Below, in pieces: positions 1 through 8,701 of a DNA stretch of 64,000 nt. Origin of the DNA: Pararoseomonas sp. SCSIO 73927 (lineage in GTDB: Bacteria > Pseudomonadota > Alphaproteobacteria > Acetobacterales > Acetobacteraceae); the NCBI RefSeq assembly GCF_037040815.1, contig NZ_CP146232.1:4551001-4615000 (forward strand), given 5' to 3'. The notes under the pieces are model-generated. The model was given only the letters and a program-made list of their open reading frames with translations. It did no database searches and was not told where the DNA came from. The number at the start of each line of letters is the position of its first letter. The stretch's first letter is position 1. A program made the position numbers and the translations under genes.

Positions 1-2
1 TG

Positions 3-410
3 TCCGGTGATGACCGCGCTGCCCTGGCGCGGCTGGCGGCCGGGAGCCCGGGCCGGGCGCTGTCCCTTGCCGAGGGGGAAGGGCTGGCCATGGCGCGGGA
101 GGTGGAGGGGTTCCTGGCCCGGCTACCGAGGCCGGAGGCGCGGGAGCTGCACGCCCTGGCGGACCGGCTGACCTCGAAGCGGGACGGGGGGGCCTTCACC
201 ACCTTCTTCAACCTCCTTCGGGACGCGATCGCGGGCGCGCTGCGCCGGGCGGCGCGGGGGGAGGGGGCGGCGCCCTGGCTGGCCGGGCGCGGCCTTGCCG
301 AGTGGGCGGGGCTGTGGGACATGCTCGGCCGGCTGGCCGACGAGACCGAGACGCTCAACCTGGACCGCAGGCAGGCGGTGCTGACCGGTCTCTCGCGGCT
401 CTCCGCCTAG
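3..410 (+). CDS. holB: DNA polymerase III delta' subunit, C-terminal part (5' end outside window)
   Basis: The frame is open from the window edge and ends at TAG 408-410. It encodes about 135 residues rich in Ala, Arg and Leu, with the pattern LAAGSPGRALSLAEGEG typical of the delta' clamp-loader C-terminal half, where helices pack into the clamp-loader collar. The ATP-binding-like N-terminal part would lie before base 1. Delta' is the stator of the clamp loader that places the beta clamp on DNA. It lies 46 bases before metG on the same strand, and the tmk-holB-metG-tatD order is common in alphaproteobacteria. The call rests on the GSPGRAL motif plus neighbours, because no catalytic domain is visible. 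Confidence 0.75.
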   Translation, partial: SGDDRAALARLAAGSPGRALSLAEGEGLAMAREVEGFLARLPRPEARELHALADRLTSKRDGGAFTTFFNLLRDAIAGALRRAARGEGAAPWLAGRGLAEWAGLWDMLGRLADETETLNLDRRQAVLTGLSRLSA

Positions 411-456
411 CGGGGGCCGGATCGCGCCGGCCGATATCGAGGCGCGGGATCCGACG

Positions 457-2010
457 ATGAGCGAGGCTTGGGCTGGTGGCGGGAAGCGGTACTTCCTGAC
501 GACGCCGATCTACTACCTGAACGGCCAGCCGCATATCGGCCACGCCTACACCTCCATCGCGGCCGACGTGCTGGCGCGGTGGAAGCGGCTGGCAGGGCAC
601 GAGGTGTTCTTCCTGACCGGCACGGACGAGCACGGGCAGAAGGTGGCCCAGGCCGCGGCGGTCGCCGGCGTCTCCCCGCAGGAGTTCACGGACAGCCTGG
701 CCGCGGATTTCCGCGGCATGGCGGAGAAGATCGGCATCTCGTTCGATGACTTCATGCGCACGACGGAGGAGCGGCACAGGCGGTCCTGCCAGGCGCTGTG
801 GAAGAGGCTGGCGGATGCCGGGCAGATCTACCTCGGCCATTACGAGGGCTGGTACGCGGTGCGCGACGAGGCCTTCTACGGCGAGGACGAGATCGAGGAG
901 CGCGACGGCAGGAAGGTGGCCATCGCCTCCGGCGCGCCCGTGGAGTGGACGCGGGAGCCCTCCTACTTCTTCCGCCTCTCCGAGTGGACGGAACGGCTGC
1001 TGGCCTTCTACGAGGCCAACCCCGACTTCCTGGCGCCGGCGGGCACGAAGCGGGAGGTGACCTCCTTCGTGAAGGCGGGGCTGCAGGACCTCTCGGTCTC
1101 CCGCACCTCCTTTACCTGGGGCGTGCCGGTGCCCGGGGATGATGCCCACGTCATGTACGTCTGGCTCGACGCGCTGACGAACTACATCACCGCCCTGGGG
1201 TATCCCGATACCGCCTCCCCGAACTGGGGTTTCTGGCCGGCGGATGTCCACATCGTCGGCAAGGAGATCACGCGCTTCCACTGCGTGTACTGGCCGGCCT
1301 TCCTGATGGCCGCCGGGCTGGAGCCGCCGAAGCGCGTCTATGCCAATGGCTGGCTGACGATCGAGGGGCAGAAGATGTCCAAGTCCCTCGGGAACGGCCT
1401 GGACCCGCTGCTGCTAGCCGAGGAGTTCGGTCTGGACCCGCTGCGTTACTACCTGCTGCGGGAGGTGCCGTTCGGGAATGACGGCGATTTCTCCCGCCGG
1501 GCGGTGATCGGGCGGCTGAACAGCGAGCTGGCGAACGACCTGGGGAACCTTGCGAACCGCGTGCTGTCGCTGATCGGGAAGAACTGCGAGGGGCGGTTGC
1601 CCGCGCTGACGGAGCCGACCGAGGCGGACCGGGTCCTGCTCGGCCCCGTGGAGGCGCTGCCGGGGGTGGTGGACGAGGCGATCTCCCGCCAGGCCTTCGG
1701 GGAGGCGCTGGAGCGGATCTGGACGGTCGTGCGGCTGGGCAATTCCTGGATCGACGGGCAGAAGCCCTGGGCCCTGCGCAAGACCGACCCGGAGCGGATG
1801 GCGGCGGTGCTGCGGAGCCTGCACACGGCGCTGCGTACCCTGGCCACGGTGCTGCAGCCCTTCATGCCCGGCACCATGGCCGCGATGCTGGACCAGCTGG
1901 GGGTAGGGCAGGGGGCGCGCGCCCTCTCCGACCTCTCGACTCCCCTGGCCGACGGCACGGAGCTGCCGGCGCCGGTGCCGCTCTTCCGCAAGATCGAAGA
2001 GACGGCGTGA
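457..2010 (+). CDS. metG: Methionyl-tRNA synthetase
   Basis: A 517-residue class I aminoacyl-tRNA synthetase that charges tRNA-Met with methionine in the cytoplasm. The HIGH motif is at residues 26-29 and KMSKS at about 306-310. Between them are the usual MetRS segments GTDEHGQK and VWLDALTNY. The connective-peptide region (about residues 115-170) has no paired cysteines, so this is the form without a zinc knuckle. The protein ends after the anticodon-binding helical domain and lacks the Trbp111-like C-terminal extension found in longer MetRS proteins. The stop codon abuts the tatD start, which suggests translational coupling. The initiator tRNA it would charge lies at 62701-62777. Confidence 0.97.
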   Translation: MSEAWAGGGKRYFLTTPIYYLNGQPHIGHAYTSIAADVLARWKRLAGHEVFFLTGTDEHGQKVAQAAAVAGVSPQEFTDSLAADFRGMAEKIGISFDDFMRTTEERHRRSCQALWKRLADAGQIYLGHYEGWYAVRDEAFYGEDEIEERDGRKVAIASGAPVEWTREPSYFFRLSEWTERLLAFYEANPDFLAPAGTKREVTSFVKAGLQDLSVSRTSFTWGVPVPGDDAHVMYVWLDALTNYITALGYPDTASPNWGFWPADVHIVGKEITRFHCVYWPAFLMAAGLEPPKRVYANGWLTIEGQKMSKSLGNGLDPLLLAEEFGLDPLRYYLLREVPFGNDGDFSRRAVIGRLNSELANDLGNLANRVLSLIGKNCEGRLPALTEPTEADRVLLGPVEALPGVVDEAISRQAFGEALERIWTVVRLGNSWIDGQKPWALRKTDPERMAAVLRSLHTALRTLATVLQPFMPGTMAAMLDQLGVGQGARALSDLSTPLADGTELPAPVPLFRKIEETA

Positions 2011-2784
2011 ATGCTTGTCGATAGTCACTGTCACCTCGACTACTTCGGCGAGGAGGAGATCGAGGGCATCGTTGCCCGGGCCGTGGAGGCCGGGGTGGGG
2101 CGGCTGGTGACGATCGGGACGAAGGTGCAGCAGGCGGCGGCGGTGAAGGCGCTGACGGAGCGCTTCCCGCAGGTCTGGGGAACGGTCGGGGTGCACCCGC
2201 TGAGCGCGGGCGAGGCGCCGATCCCGACGGTGGACGAGATCGTCACCCTGGCGGACCATCCCCGGATCATCGGGATCGGGGAGTCGGGGCTGGACTACTT
2301 CTACGACACCTCGCCCCACGAGGTGCAGCGGGAGAGCTTCCGACGGCACATCCGGGCCTGCCAGCGGACGGGTCTGCCGCTGGCGATCCACGCCCGGGAC
2401 GCGGATGACGATATCGCAACGATCCTGGCCGAGGAGCGGGAGGCCGGCGGGGACTTCCCGGCGCTGCTGCACTGCTTCTCTTCCACCCGGGCGCTCGCAG
2501 AGCGGGTGGTGGCGGACGGCGGCTACGTCTCGCTCTCCGGCATCCTGACCTTCCCGAAGAGCGAGGAGTTGCGCGCCATCGTGGCGGACCTGCCGGAGGA
2601 CCGGCTGCTGGTGGAGACGGACAGCCCTTACCTGGCGCCGGTTCCCAAGCGCGGGAAGCGGAACGAGCCTGCCTGGGTGACGCACACGGCCGCCGTGCTG
2701 GCGGCCGTGCGGGGCTGGGAGGTGGCACGGGCGGTGGAGATCACGACGCGGAACTTCGAACGCCTCTTCACCCGGTGCCGGTAG
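2011..2784 (+). CDS. tatD: TatD family metal-dependent hydrolase (DNase)
   Basis: A 257-residue TIM-barrel metallohydrolase. The N-terminal DSHCHLD motif, the internal GESGLDYFYD and AIHARDA segments, LLHCFSS, and the C-terminal LLVETDSPYLAP motif are the metal-binding and catalytic signature of the family. TatD proteins are 3'-5' exonucleases active on DNA and RNA and are linked to repair and degradation; the exact substrate here cannot be read from sequence. The ATG directly follows the metG TGA with no spacer, so translation is probably coupled. The holB-metG-tatD-MBL order is a common alphaproteobacterial arrangement. Confidence 0.93.
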   Translation: MLVDSHCHLDYFGEEEIEGIVARAVEAGVGRLVTIGTKVQQAAAVKALTERFPQVWGTVGVHPLSAGEAPIPTVDEIVTLADHPRIIGIGESGLDYFYDTSPHEVQRESFRRHIRACQRTGLPLAIHARDADDDIATILAEEREAGGDFPALLHCFSSTRALAERVVADGGYVSLSGILTFPKSEELRAIVADLPEDRLLVETDSPYLAPVPKRGKRNEPAWVTHTAAVLAAVRGWEVARAVEITTRNFERLFTRCR

Positions 2785-2794
2785 AGCGCTGTTC

Positions 2795-3583
2795 TTGCTA
2801 AAAATTGTCATCCTCGGCTGCGGCGGATCCAGCGGCGTGCCGCTGCTCGGCGGGGCCGATCATCGCGGGGCCTGGGGGGCCTGCGACCCGGGTGAGCCGC
2901 GGAACCGGAGAACGCGGTCCAGCATCGTCGTGCAGGCGCCTGACGGTACGACACTTCTCGTCGACGCCGGGCCGGACCTCAGGGCGCAGCTCCTGGCGGC
3001 GGGGGTCGGGCGCGTGGATGCCGTGCTGCTGACCCATGCGCACGCGGACCACGTGACGGGGCTGGACGAGCTGCGGATGATAAACCGGATCATGGGCCGG
3101 GCCTTGCCGCTCTACGCCACAGAAGAGACGCTGGGGGAGGTGACGCGGCGGTTCGACTACGCCTTCCGCGGGGTGACGCCCGGCTTCTTTCGACCGGCGT
3201 TGGAGCCGTTTCCGGTGCGGCCCGGCGGGACGGTCGAGATAGCCGGCTTCCCGGTGCGGCTGTTCCGGCAGGACCACCGGGTGATGGACACGCTGGGGCT
3301 ACGGATCGGCCGGTTCGGCTATTCGACCGACGTGGTGGAGATGCCTGAGCCCGGCTTCGAGGCGCTGGCCGGCGTGCGGGACTGGATCATCGGCTGCTTC
3401 CAGCGCGCACCGCATCCCGTGCACGCGGACCTGGCGAAGGCTGTAGCCTGGTCGCGCCGGATCGGGGCGGAGCGGACGGTGCTGACCCACATGGGGCCGG
3501 ACCTGGACTGGGCCTGGATGCGGCAAAACCTGCCGGCCGGGGTCGAGGCGGGCTACGACGGGATGATGCTGGAGGTGACGTGA
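2795..3583 (+). CDS. PhnP-like metallo-beta-lactamase-fold hydrolase
   Basis: A 262-residue MBL-fold protein starting at TTG, ten bases after tatD. It begins with ILGCGGSSGVP, then carries the metal motif THAHADH (about residues 78-84) and later histidines at RQDHRVMD and LTHMG, which complete a dinuclear metal site. The glycine-rich start and spacing match the PhnP/RNase Z-like branch that cleaves cyclic phosphodiesters. No phn genes are nearby, so a role in phosphonate use is not supported. The gene is followed by an AT-rich spacer before mazG. Confidence 0.85.
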   Translation: MLKIVILGCGGSSGVPLLGGADHRGAWGACDPGEPRNRRTRSSIVVQAPDGTTLLVDAGPDLRAQLLAAGVGRVDAVLLTHAHADHVTGLDELRMINRIMGRALPLYATEETLGEVTRRFDYAFRGVTPGFFRPALEPFPVRPGGTVEIAGFPVRLFRQDHRVMDTLGLRIGRFGYSTDVVEMPEPGFEALAGVRDWIIGCFQRAPHPVHADLAKAVAWSRRIGAERTVLTHMGPDLDWAWMRQNLPAGVEAGYDGMMLEVT

Positions 3584-3599
3584 CATGGCTCCTAATTTT

Positions 3600-3616
3600 T
3601 ACATAATCTACATTAC
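3600..3616. repeat. AT-rich direct repeat between the MBL gene and mazG
   Basis: Two 8-base units, TACATAAT (3600-3607) and TACATTAC (3609-3616), are separated by one base. They sit in a short A/T-rich island (about 3591-3618) in DNA that is otherwise about 70% G+C. The island fills most of the 54-base gap between the MBL gene and mazG. It could be an operator or promoter for mazG. This is inference from base composition and repetition only. Confidence 0.4.
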
Positions 3617-3637
3617 GCACCTGTCGGGTTCGGCGGC

Positions 3638-4429
3638 GTGAGTGCGGCGGCGGAACTCGACCGCCTTCTCGCCATCATGGCGCGACTGCGGGCGCCCGAT
3701 GGCTGCGCCTGGGACCGAGAGCAGGACTTCCAGTCCATTGCTCCCTACACGGTGGAGGAAGGCTACGAGGTCGCGGAGGCGATCGGGCGCGGTGACCGGG
3801 CGGCGCTGAAAGACGAGTTGGGCGATCTCTTGTTCCAGGTTGTCTACCATGCGCAGATGGCCGAAGAGGAAGGCCGCTTTGCCTTCGCCGACGTGGCAAA
3901 ATCGATCAGCGACAAGATGATACGGCGCCATCCTCATGTGTTCGGCGAAGCGGCGGCGCGGGACGCGGCCGCGCAGACCGAGGCCTGGGAGGTGCAGAAG
4001 GCGGCCGAGCGGGCGGCGCGGGCGGAGACGGGGACGCTGGCCGGGGTGGCGGTGAACCTCCCTTCCCTCACCCGCGCGCTGAAGCTGACTCGCCGCGCGG
4101 CCCGGGTCGGATTTGACTGGCCCGAGCCCGGGGCGGTGCTGGACAAGCTGGAGGAAGAGGCCGGCGAGCTCCGGGCGGAGCTGCCGGGCGCCGATCCGGC
4201 CCGGCTGGCGGATGAGGTGGGCGACCTCCTCTTCGTCCTGGCCAATCTGGCGCGGAAGCTGGACCTGGACCCCGAGACCTGCCTGCGCGGCGCGAACGCG
4301 AAATTTGAGCGGCGCTTCGGGGCAGTGGAGGCCGGGTTGGCGAAGGAGGGGCGCGGACCGGCCGACGCTTCCCTGGAGGAGATGGAGGCGCTCTGGGCCG
4401 CGGCGAAGCGGGCGGAGCGGGGCGGCTAG
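3638..4429 (+). CDS. mazG: Nucleoside triphosphate pyrophosphohydrolase MazG
   Basis: A 263-residue protein with two MazG domains in tandem. The first (about residues 10-115) has CAWDREQDFQS, VEEGYEVAEAI and DELGDLLFQVVYHA, which supply the acidic metal-binding residues. The second (about 150-240) repeats the pattern with KLEEEAGEL and DEVGDLLFVLANLA. MazG hydrolyses NTPs and dNTPs to monophosphate and pyrophosphate, cleaning the nucleotide pool and in some species lowering ppGpp. The start is GTG and no strong ribosome binding site is visible. It converges on the phosphatase gene at 4441 with an 11-base gap. Confidence 0.93.
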   Translation: MSAAAELDRLLAIMARLRAPDGCAWDREQDFQSIAPYTVEEGYEVAEAIGRGDRAALKDELGDLLFQVVYHAQMAEEEGRFAFADVAKSISDKMIRRHPHVFGEAAARDAAAQTEAWEVQKAAERAARAETGTLAGVAVNLPSLTRALKLTRRAARVGFDWPEPGAVLDKLEEEAGELRAELPGADPARLADEVGDLLFVLANLARKLDLDPETCLRGANAKFERRFGAVEAGLAKEGRGPADASLEEMEALWAAAKRAERGG

Positions 4430-4440
4430 TCGGCCAGCTG

Positions 4441-5277
4441 CTAGTCTCCCAGCAGGGCCGCCCTCGCCTCCTCCCAGCTCGCGCGGTCCGGCGCACAGAT
4501 CAGGCCGCCGGCGCGGTCCGTGGCGGGAAGATAGGGCGTGCCGTCGAAATGGGCGGCGTAGCCCCCTGTCTCCCGGTGGATGAGCCAGCCCGGCGCGTGG
4601 TCCCAGGGCATGAGCCGGTTGTAGAGCGAGACATGGATGTGGGCGCTCGCCAGCAGCCGGTACTCGTGGGCGGCGCAGCCGAGCTGCCAGGTCTTGGCGA
4701 GTCGGGGCAGGCGGGAGGCGACGTGGCTCTTCTGCGGCTCCTGCAGATAGCCGTAGGAAATGCAGCCGGTCATGAGACCTACCGGCACCGGGGGCGCCAC
4801 GCGCAGCGCGGGGCCGCGGCGTCCGTCCTCGCCGGTGATCCAGGCCCCCTCGCCTTCCGCCGCGATCAGCGTGTCCGCGCCGACGGGATCGTGGATCCAG
4901 GCGGCGACCACGCGGCCCTCAACGAAGGCAGCGGCCATGCAGCCGAAGATCGCCATGCCGGCGGCGAAGTTCGCGGTGCCGTCCACCGGGTCCACCACGA
5001 AGGCGAGCGGCGCGTCGGCCAGGCGGGACGACAGGGCGGGATCGGCAGCGCAGGCTTCCTCCCCTACCACGAGGCAGCCGGGGAAGCGCTTCTCCAGCGC
5101 GGCCGTGATCACGCGTTCCGCGCCCTCATCCGCGTCCGTCACCATGTCCAGCGGGCCGGACTTGGTGCGGATGTCGGAGGCGGCGAGACGCCGGTAGCGG
5201 GGCAGGATCTCGGCCCGGGAGGCGGCGCGCAGGACCGCGTCCACCTCTGCCAGGGCGGCGGCGTCGAAGCGGGTCAT
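4441..5277 (-). CDS. Inositol monophosphatase family protein
   Basis: A 278-residue Mg2+-dependent phosphatase. Motif A includes the glutamates of VVGEEA, motif B is DPVDGTANF, and motif C is WDHAPGWLIHRETGG. These three motifs hold the catalytic metal ions. The family covers inositol-1-phosphatase, histidinol phosphatase, fructose-1,6-bisphosphatase and PAP phosphatase; sequence alone does not settle which. Its ATG overlaps the hflX stop by four bases (ATGA), so it is the last gene of the dusB-ntr-hfq-hflX cluster and is probably co-translated with hflX. Confidence 0.88.
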   Translation of the reverse strand: MTRFDAAALAEVDAVLRAASRAEILPRYRRLAASDIRTKSGPLDMVTDADEGAERVITAALEKRFPGCLVVGEEACAADPALSSRLADAPLAFVVDPVDGTANFAAGMAIFGCMAAAFVEGRVVAAWIHDPVGADTLIAAEGEGAWITGEDGRRGPALRVAPPVPVGLMTGCISYGYLQEPQKSHVASRLPRLAKTWQLGCAAHEYRLLASAHIHVSLYNRLMPWDHAPGWLIHRETGGYAAHFDGTPYLPATDRAGGLICAPDRASWEEARAALLGD

Positions 5278-6608
5278 TCCACGCCGTGCCCTTCCATTCC
5301 CGCGAAGCGGGCGCGGTTCGCCGGGGAGAGGCGGACGGAGAGGTGGATGCCGTCCTCGGCGTCGTTCCGCTCCACCACCTCACCGTGCTGGTAGAGCCAG
5401 GCGAGGCCCGCGCCGTCCTCCGGCGCGAGGGTGAGGTGCTCCATCACCATGCCGGCCGCCAGGCACTCGTCCAGCCCCAGGCGGAGCGTCTCCAGCCCCT
5501 CGCCGGTCAGGGCGGAGACCGCGACGGCTCCGGGCAGCGGCGGGGGCGGCTCCTCCAGCAGGTCGGTCTTGTTCAGGACCTCGATCACCCGGCCTTCCCA
5601 GGCCTCGTCCAGCGCGGCATCGGGGCCGGAGGCGAGGTCGTTCAGGACCTCCAGGACATCGGCGCGCTGCGCGGCGCTGTCGGGGTGGGCCACGTCGCGG
5701 ACGTGGAGGATGATGTCGGCGGCCGCCACCTCCTCCAGCGTGGCGCGGAAGGCCTCCACCAGCTGGGTCGGCAGTTCCGAGATAAAGCCCACCGTGTCGG
5801 AGAGGATGACGGTGCGGCCGGAGGTCAGGCGGATGGCCCGCATGGTCGGGTCCAGCGTGGCAAAGAGCTGGTCCTGGGCGTAGACGCCGGCGCCGGTCAG
5901 GGCATTGAACAGGGTGGACTTGCCGGCATTGGTGTAACCGACCAGCGCCACGACGGGGAACGGCACCTTGGTGCGGGCCTTGCGGTGCAGGCCGCGGGTG
6001 CGGCGCACCTGTTCCAGCTCCTTCTTCAGCTTCACCAGGCGCTCGTCGATGAGGCGGCGGTCGATCTCGATCTGCGACTCACCGGGGCCGCCAAGGAAGC
6101 CGAAGCCGCCGCGCTGGCGCTCCAGGTGGGTCCAGGAGCGGACGAGGCGGGTGCGCTGGTAGGAGAGGTGGGCGAGCTCGACCTGCAGCGAGCCCTCCTT
6201 CGTGCGCGCGCGCTCCCCGAAGATCTCCAGGATCAGGCCGGTGCGGTCGATGACCTTGCAGCCCCAGGCGCGCTCCAGGTTGCGCTGCTGGACAGGGCTG
6301 AGGGCTGCGTCCACCACGGCGACCTGCACCCCCTGCTCCGCCATGGCGGCGCGGGCGGTCTCCACCTGGCCCTCGCCCAGCAGGGTGCTGGGGCGGCGGG
6401 CGCGGAGCGGGAAGATCGCGGTGTGGACGATGGCGACGCCGATGGAGGCGGCCAGCCCGACCGCCTCCCCGAGCCGCGCATCGGCGGCGCGGGTGGCGCC
6501 GCGGCCATCGGTGATCCCCCGCTCCACAAGGCTCGGGGGGCGCTCCCAGGGAAGAATGACGGCGGCGGGGGTCGGCCCCGCCGCCCGGTTAGTCGTGGCT
6601 TCCGACAG
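5274..6608 (-). CDS. hflX: GTPase HflX
   Basis: A ribosome-binding GTPase. The GTP-binding motifs are [16 protein letters not shown] (G1), [10 protein letters not shown] (G3) and NKTD (G4), preceded by the HflX N-terminal domain with LLGEGQVE and a helical linker with [15 protein letters not shown]. HflX splits stalled 70S ribosomes after stress. The start is uncertain. The first standard start is GTG at 6527, giving 417 residues, but family-like sequence ([11 protein letters not shown]) continues in frame upstream with no ATG, GTG or TTG before a TGA at 6633-6635. A CTG at 6606-6608, inside the end of hfq, would give 444 residues and is used here as the outer limit. It is coupled to hfq upstream and to the phosphatase gene downstream. 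Confidence 0.9.
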   Translation of the reverse strand: MSEATTNRAAGPTPAAVILPWERPPSLVERGITDGRGATRAADARLGEAVGLAASIGVAIVHTAIFPLRARRPSTLLGEGQVETARAAMAEQGVQVAVVDAALSPVQQRNLERAWGCKVIDRTGLILEIFGERARTKEGSLQVELAHLSYQRTRLVRSWTHLERQRGGFGFLGGPGESQIEIDRRLIDERLVKLKKELEQVRRTRGLHRKARTKVPFPVVALVGYTNAGKSTLFNALTGAGVYAQDQLFATLDPTMRAIRLTSGRTVILSDTVGFISELPTQLVEAFRATLEEVAAADIILHVRDVAHPDSAAQRADVLEVLNDLASGPDAALDEAWEGRVIEVLNKTDLLEEPPPPLPGAVAVSALTGEGLETLRLGLDECLAAGMVMEHLTLAPEDGAGLAWLYQHGEVVERNDAEDGIHLSVRLSPANRARFAGMEGHGVE

Positions 6609-6939
6609 GGCTCGGCTCGCGCGGCGTGAGGGTCATGGTGGTCTCCCGGACCGGGGCACCGCCCTGGGTGGGCTGCGGGGCAGCGGGACCGGCGCCCGCG
6701 CCGGCAGAGGCCGCGTCGAACAGCATGATCGGGGCGCCCGGCATCACGGTGCTGATCGCGTGCTTGTAGACGAGCTGGGTGTGCCCGTCACGGCGCAGCA
6801 GCACCGAGAAGTTGTCGAACCAGGTGATGATGCCCTGCAGCTTCACGCCGTTCACCAGGAAGACGGTGACGGGGGTCTTGCTCTTGCGAACATGGTTCAG
6901 GAACACGTCCTGCACGTTCTGGGACTTCTCGGCAGCCAT
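6589..6939 (-). CDS. hfq: RNA chaperone Hfq
   Basis: A 116-residue Sm-like protein. The Sm1 part (residues about 8-45, [19 protein letters not shown] and [15 protein letters not shown]) and the Sm2 motif [10 protein letters not shown] are intact, followed by a roughly 40-residue Ala/Pro/Gly-rich disordered tail. Hfq forms a hexamer that pairs small RNAs with mRNAs; in alphaproteobacteria it also affects nitrogen control. AAGGA lies about 10 bases before the ATG. The 3' end overlaps sequence that appears to encode the HflX N-terminus. Confidence 0.97.
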   Translation of the reverse strand: MAAEKSQNVQDVFLNHVRKSKTPVTVFLVNGVKLQGIITWFDNFSVLLRRDGHTQLVYKHAISTVMPGAPIMLFDAASAGAGAGPAAPQPTQGGAPVRETTMTLTPREPSPVGSHD

Positions 6940-7040
6940 TGGCTGATGTCCTTCTTCTTTAAGGTCGCCTGGCCCCCTCCATCGAGGGGCCGTGGCGGCA
7001 CGGATGCGGCTTTTCTTCGCGGGCCGGCCCGTGGCCGCCC

Positions 7041-7081
7041 CGCCCCGCTGGGGCGCGCATCCTCGCCCCTGTCGGGACAGG
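7041..7081 (-). other. Hairpin-rich spacer between the HAD gene and hfq
   Basis: The 147-base gap upstream of hfq holds two small inverted repeats: a 6-base-pair stem 7041-7046/7050-7055 and a 5-base-pair stem around 7069-7081. Neither is followed by a T run on the minus strand, so they look more like partial terminators or leader structure than strong terminators. They would allow hfq to be partly uncoupled from the ntr genes. Confidence 0.25.
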
Positions 7082-7086
7082 CAGAC

Positions 7087-7749
7087 TCACCCGGCGGCGG
7101 CCGCCTTGTCCAGCGCGGATAGCGCATCCGTCATCTGCGCGGCGGTGAGGAAGTGCAACGCGGGGGCCGCCGCGGCGGGGCCGCCATCATGCGCCGCGTC
7201 GCCGAGCAGCACGGGAAGGAGGCCGGCGCGGCGGGCGGCGTCCATGTCCAGGGCGTTGTCGCCGACGTACCAGACCGAGGCGCCGGGCGTGACGCCGCAG
7301 GCGGCGCAGGCGACGCGCATGGGGATCGGGTCAGGCTTGTCCGCCGCGCAGTCGCCCGCGCCGACGAGGGCACAGAACAGCGGCGTCCAGCCGAGATGGT
7401 CCGCCTCCGCCCGAAGCAGGGAGCCGCCCTTGTTGGAGAGGACCGCCATGGGCGCGATCCGCGCGGCCCCGCGCAGCGCTGCCTCGGCGCCAGGCATGGG
7501 GCGCAGCACCTCCAGGTGGGTGGCCCGGACGGCGGCGTAGAAGATGTCCCGCGCGTGCTCCCAGCGGTCGCCGAAGATGCCGGGAAAGCTGTCGCGCAGG
7601 GATTTCCGGACGCGCTCCTTCACCTCCTCAAGGGTCCATTCCGGCAGGCCGGCGTCGCGGAAGGCGGCGTTGAGGCCGGCGCGGATGGCGGGCCAGCCAT
7701 CGGCCAGGGTGTTGTCCCAGTCCCAGATGATCGCGGAGGGACGGGTCAT
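7087..7749 (-). CDS. HAD-superfamily hydrolase (phosphoglycolate-phosphatase-like)
   Basis: A 220-residue HAD subfamily IA hydrolase. Motif I is DWDNTLAD with the nucleophilic Asp, motif II is VLSNKGG, the motif III lysine is in DKPDP, and motif IV is YVGDNALDMDAARRAG. The helical cap between motifs I and II is complete. Such proteins dephosphorylate small metabolites; the substrate is unknown. The ATG overlaps the stop of dat (ATGA), so the two are translationally coupled. It lies between ntrX-dat and hfq. Confidence 0.85.
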   Translation of the reverse strand: MTRPSAIIWDWDNTLADGWPAIRAGLNAAFRDAGLPEWTLEEVKERVRKSLRDSFPGIFGDRWEHARDIFYAAVRATHLEVLRPMPGAEAALRGAARIAPMAVLSNKGGSLLRAEADHLGWTPLFCALVGAGDCAADKPDPIPMRVACAACGVTPGASVWYVGDNALDMDAARRAGLLPVLLGDAAHDGGPAAAAPALHFLTAAQMTDALSALDKAAAAG

Positions 7750-8627
7750 GCGGCGTTGCGCGGCGCGCCCTTCGCGTGGCGGGCGAAGATGTCGAAGAGG
7801 CGGCGGGTGACCGGGCCGGGGGTGCCGTCACCGACGGGCCTGCCGTCGATGGAAAGGACGGGCTTCACGAAGGAGCCGGCGGAGGTGATGAAGGCCTCCT
7901 GCGCCCGCGACAGCTCCTCCAGAGAGACGGGGCGCTCCTCGGCCCGCAGCCCGTGCTCCGCCATCTCCGCCAGCAGGGCCGCGCGGGTGCAGCCCGGGAG
8001 GATGGCGTGGCCGAGTGGCGGGATGCGGAGCACCCCCGCCTCGTCCACGGCCCAGAAGCTCGTCGCGGCGCCCTCGGTCACCACGCGCGTGGCGGGGTCG
8101 AAGAGGATCGCCTCCCCTGCCCCGGCCTCCCTCGCGGCCTGGCGCGCGAGGACGTTGGCCAGGAGGTTGATGCTCTTGATGTCGCGCCGGGCCCAGCGGT
8201 GGTCGGGGTGGGTGATGGCGGCGGTGTTCCAGCCCTCGATGGTCTCGGGATAGGCGGGGGCGCGGCGGGCCGTGACGACGAGGCTGACGGGGGGCGCAAC
8301 CTTCGGGAAGGCGTGATCGCGCCGGGCGACTCCCCGGCCGACCTGCATATAGACGAGCCCGTCCGCTGTGATGCGGTTGCGCCGGACCACCTCGCGCAGC
8401 ACCAGCCTCAGCGTCGCCAGCGGCATGGGCATGTCGATGCGGATTTCGCGGAGGGAGCGCTCGAGCCGGGCCAGGTGCAGCTCCTCGTCGAGGAAGCGGC
8501 CGGCGTGGATCTGCACCACCTCGTAGATGCCGTCGCCGAGCTGGTAGCCGCGGTCCTCGATGTTCACGCAGGCGTCGCGCTGGGCGACGTAGCGCCCGTT
8601 CACGTAGGCGATGCGGGACACGGACAA
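7746..8627 (-). CDS. dat: D-amino-acid transaminase
   Basis: A 293-residue fold-type IV PLP aminotransferase. The PLP lysine lies in RRDIKSINLL, and N-terminal VNIEDRGYQLGDGIYEVV plus VTEGAATSFW are family landmarks. The RxH-like segment RGVARRDHAFP favours D-amino-acid transaminase over branched-chain aminotransferase. The enzyme interconverts D-amino acids and 2-oxo acids, for example D-Ala/D-Glu for peptidoglycan. A dat gene between ntrX and hfq is also found in other alphaproteobacteria. It overlaps the HAD gene by four bases. Confidence 0.88.
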   Translation of the reverse strand: MSVSRIAYVNGRYVAQRDACVNIEDRGYQLGDGIYEVVQIHAGRFLDEELHLARLERSLREIRIDMPMPLATLRLVLREVVRRNRITADGLVYMQVGRGVARRDHAFPKVAPPVSLVVTARRAPAYPETIEGWNTAAITHPDHRWARRDIKSINLLANVLARQAAREAGAGEAILFDPATRVVTEGAATSFWAVDEAGVLRIPPLGHAILPGCTRAALLAEMAEHGLRAEERPVSLEELSRAQEAFITSAGSFVKPVLSIDGRPVGDGTPGPVTRRLFDIFARHAKGAPRNAA

Positions 8628-8701
8628 CCCTTCGAGCCGGAGAGAAGAGCCCCCAGCCCTACTCCCGGCGCGGAGCCCTGGCCAGAGCCGCGGGGCGGGG
8701 A

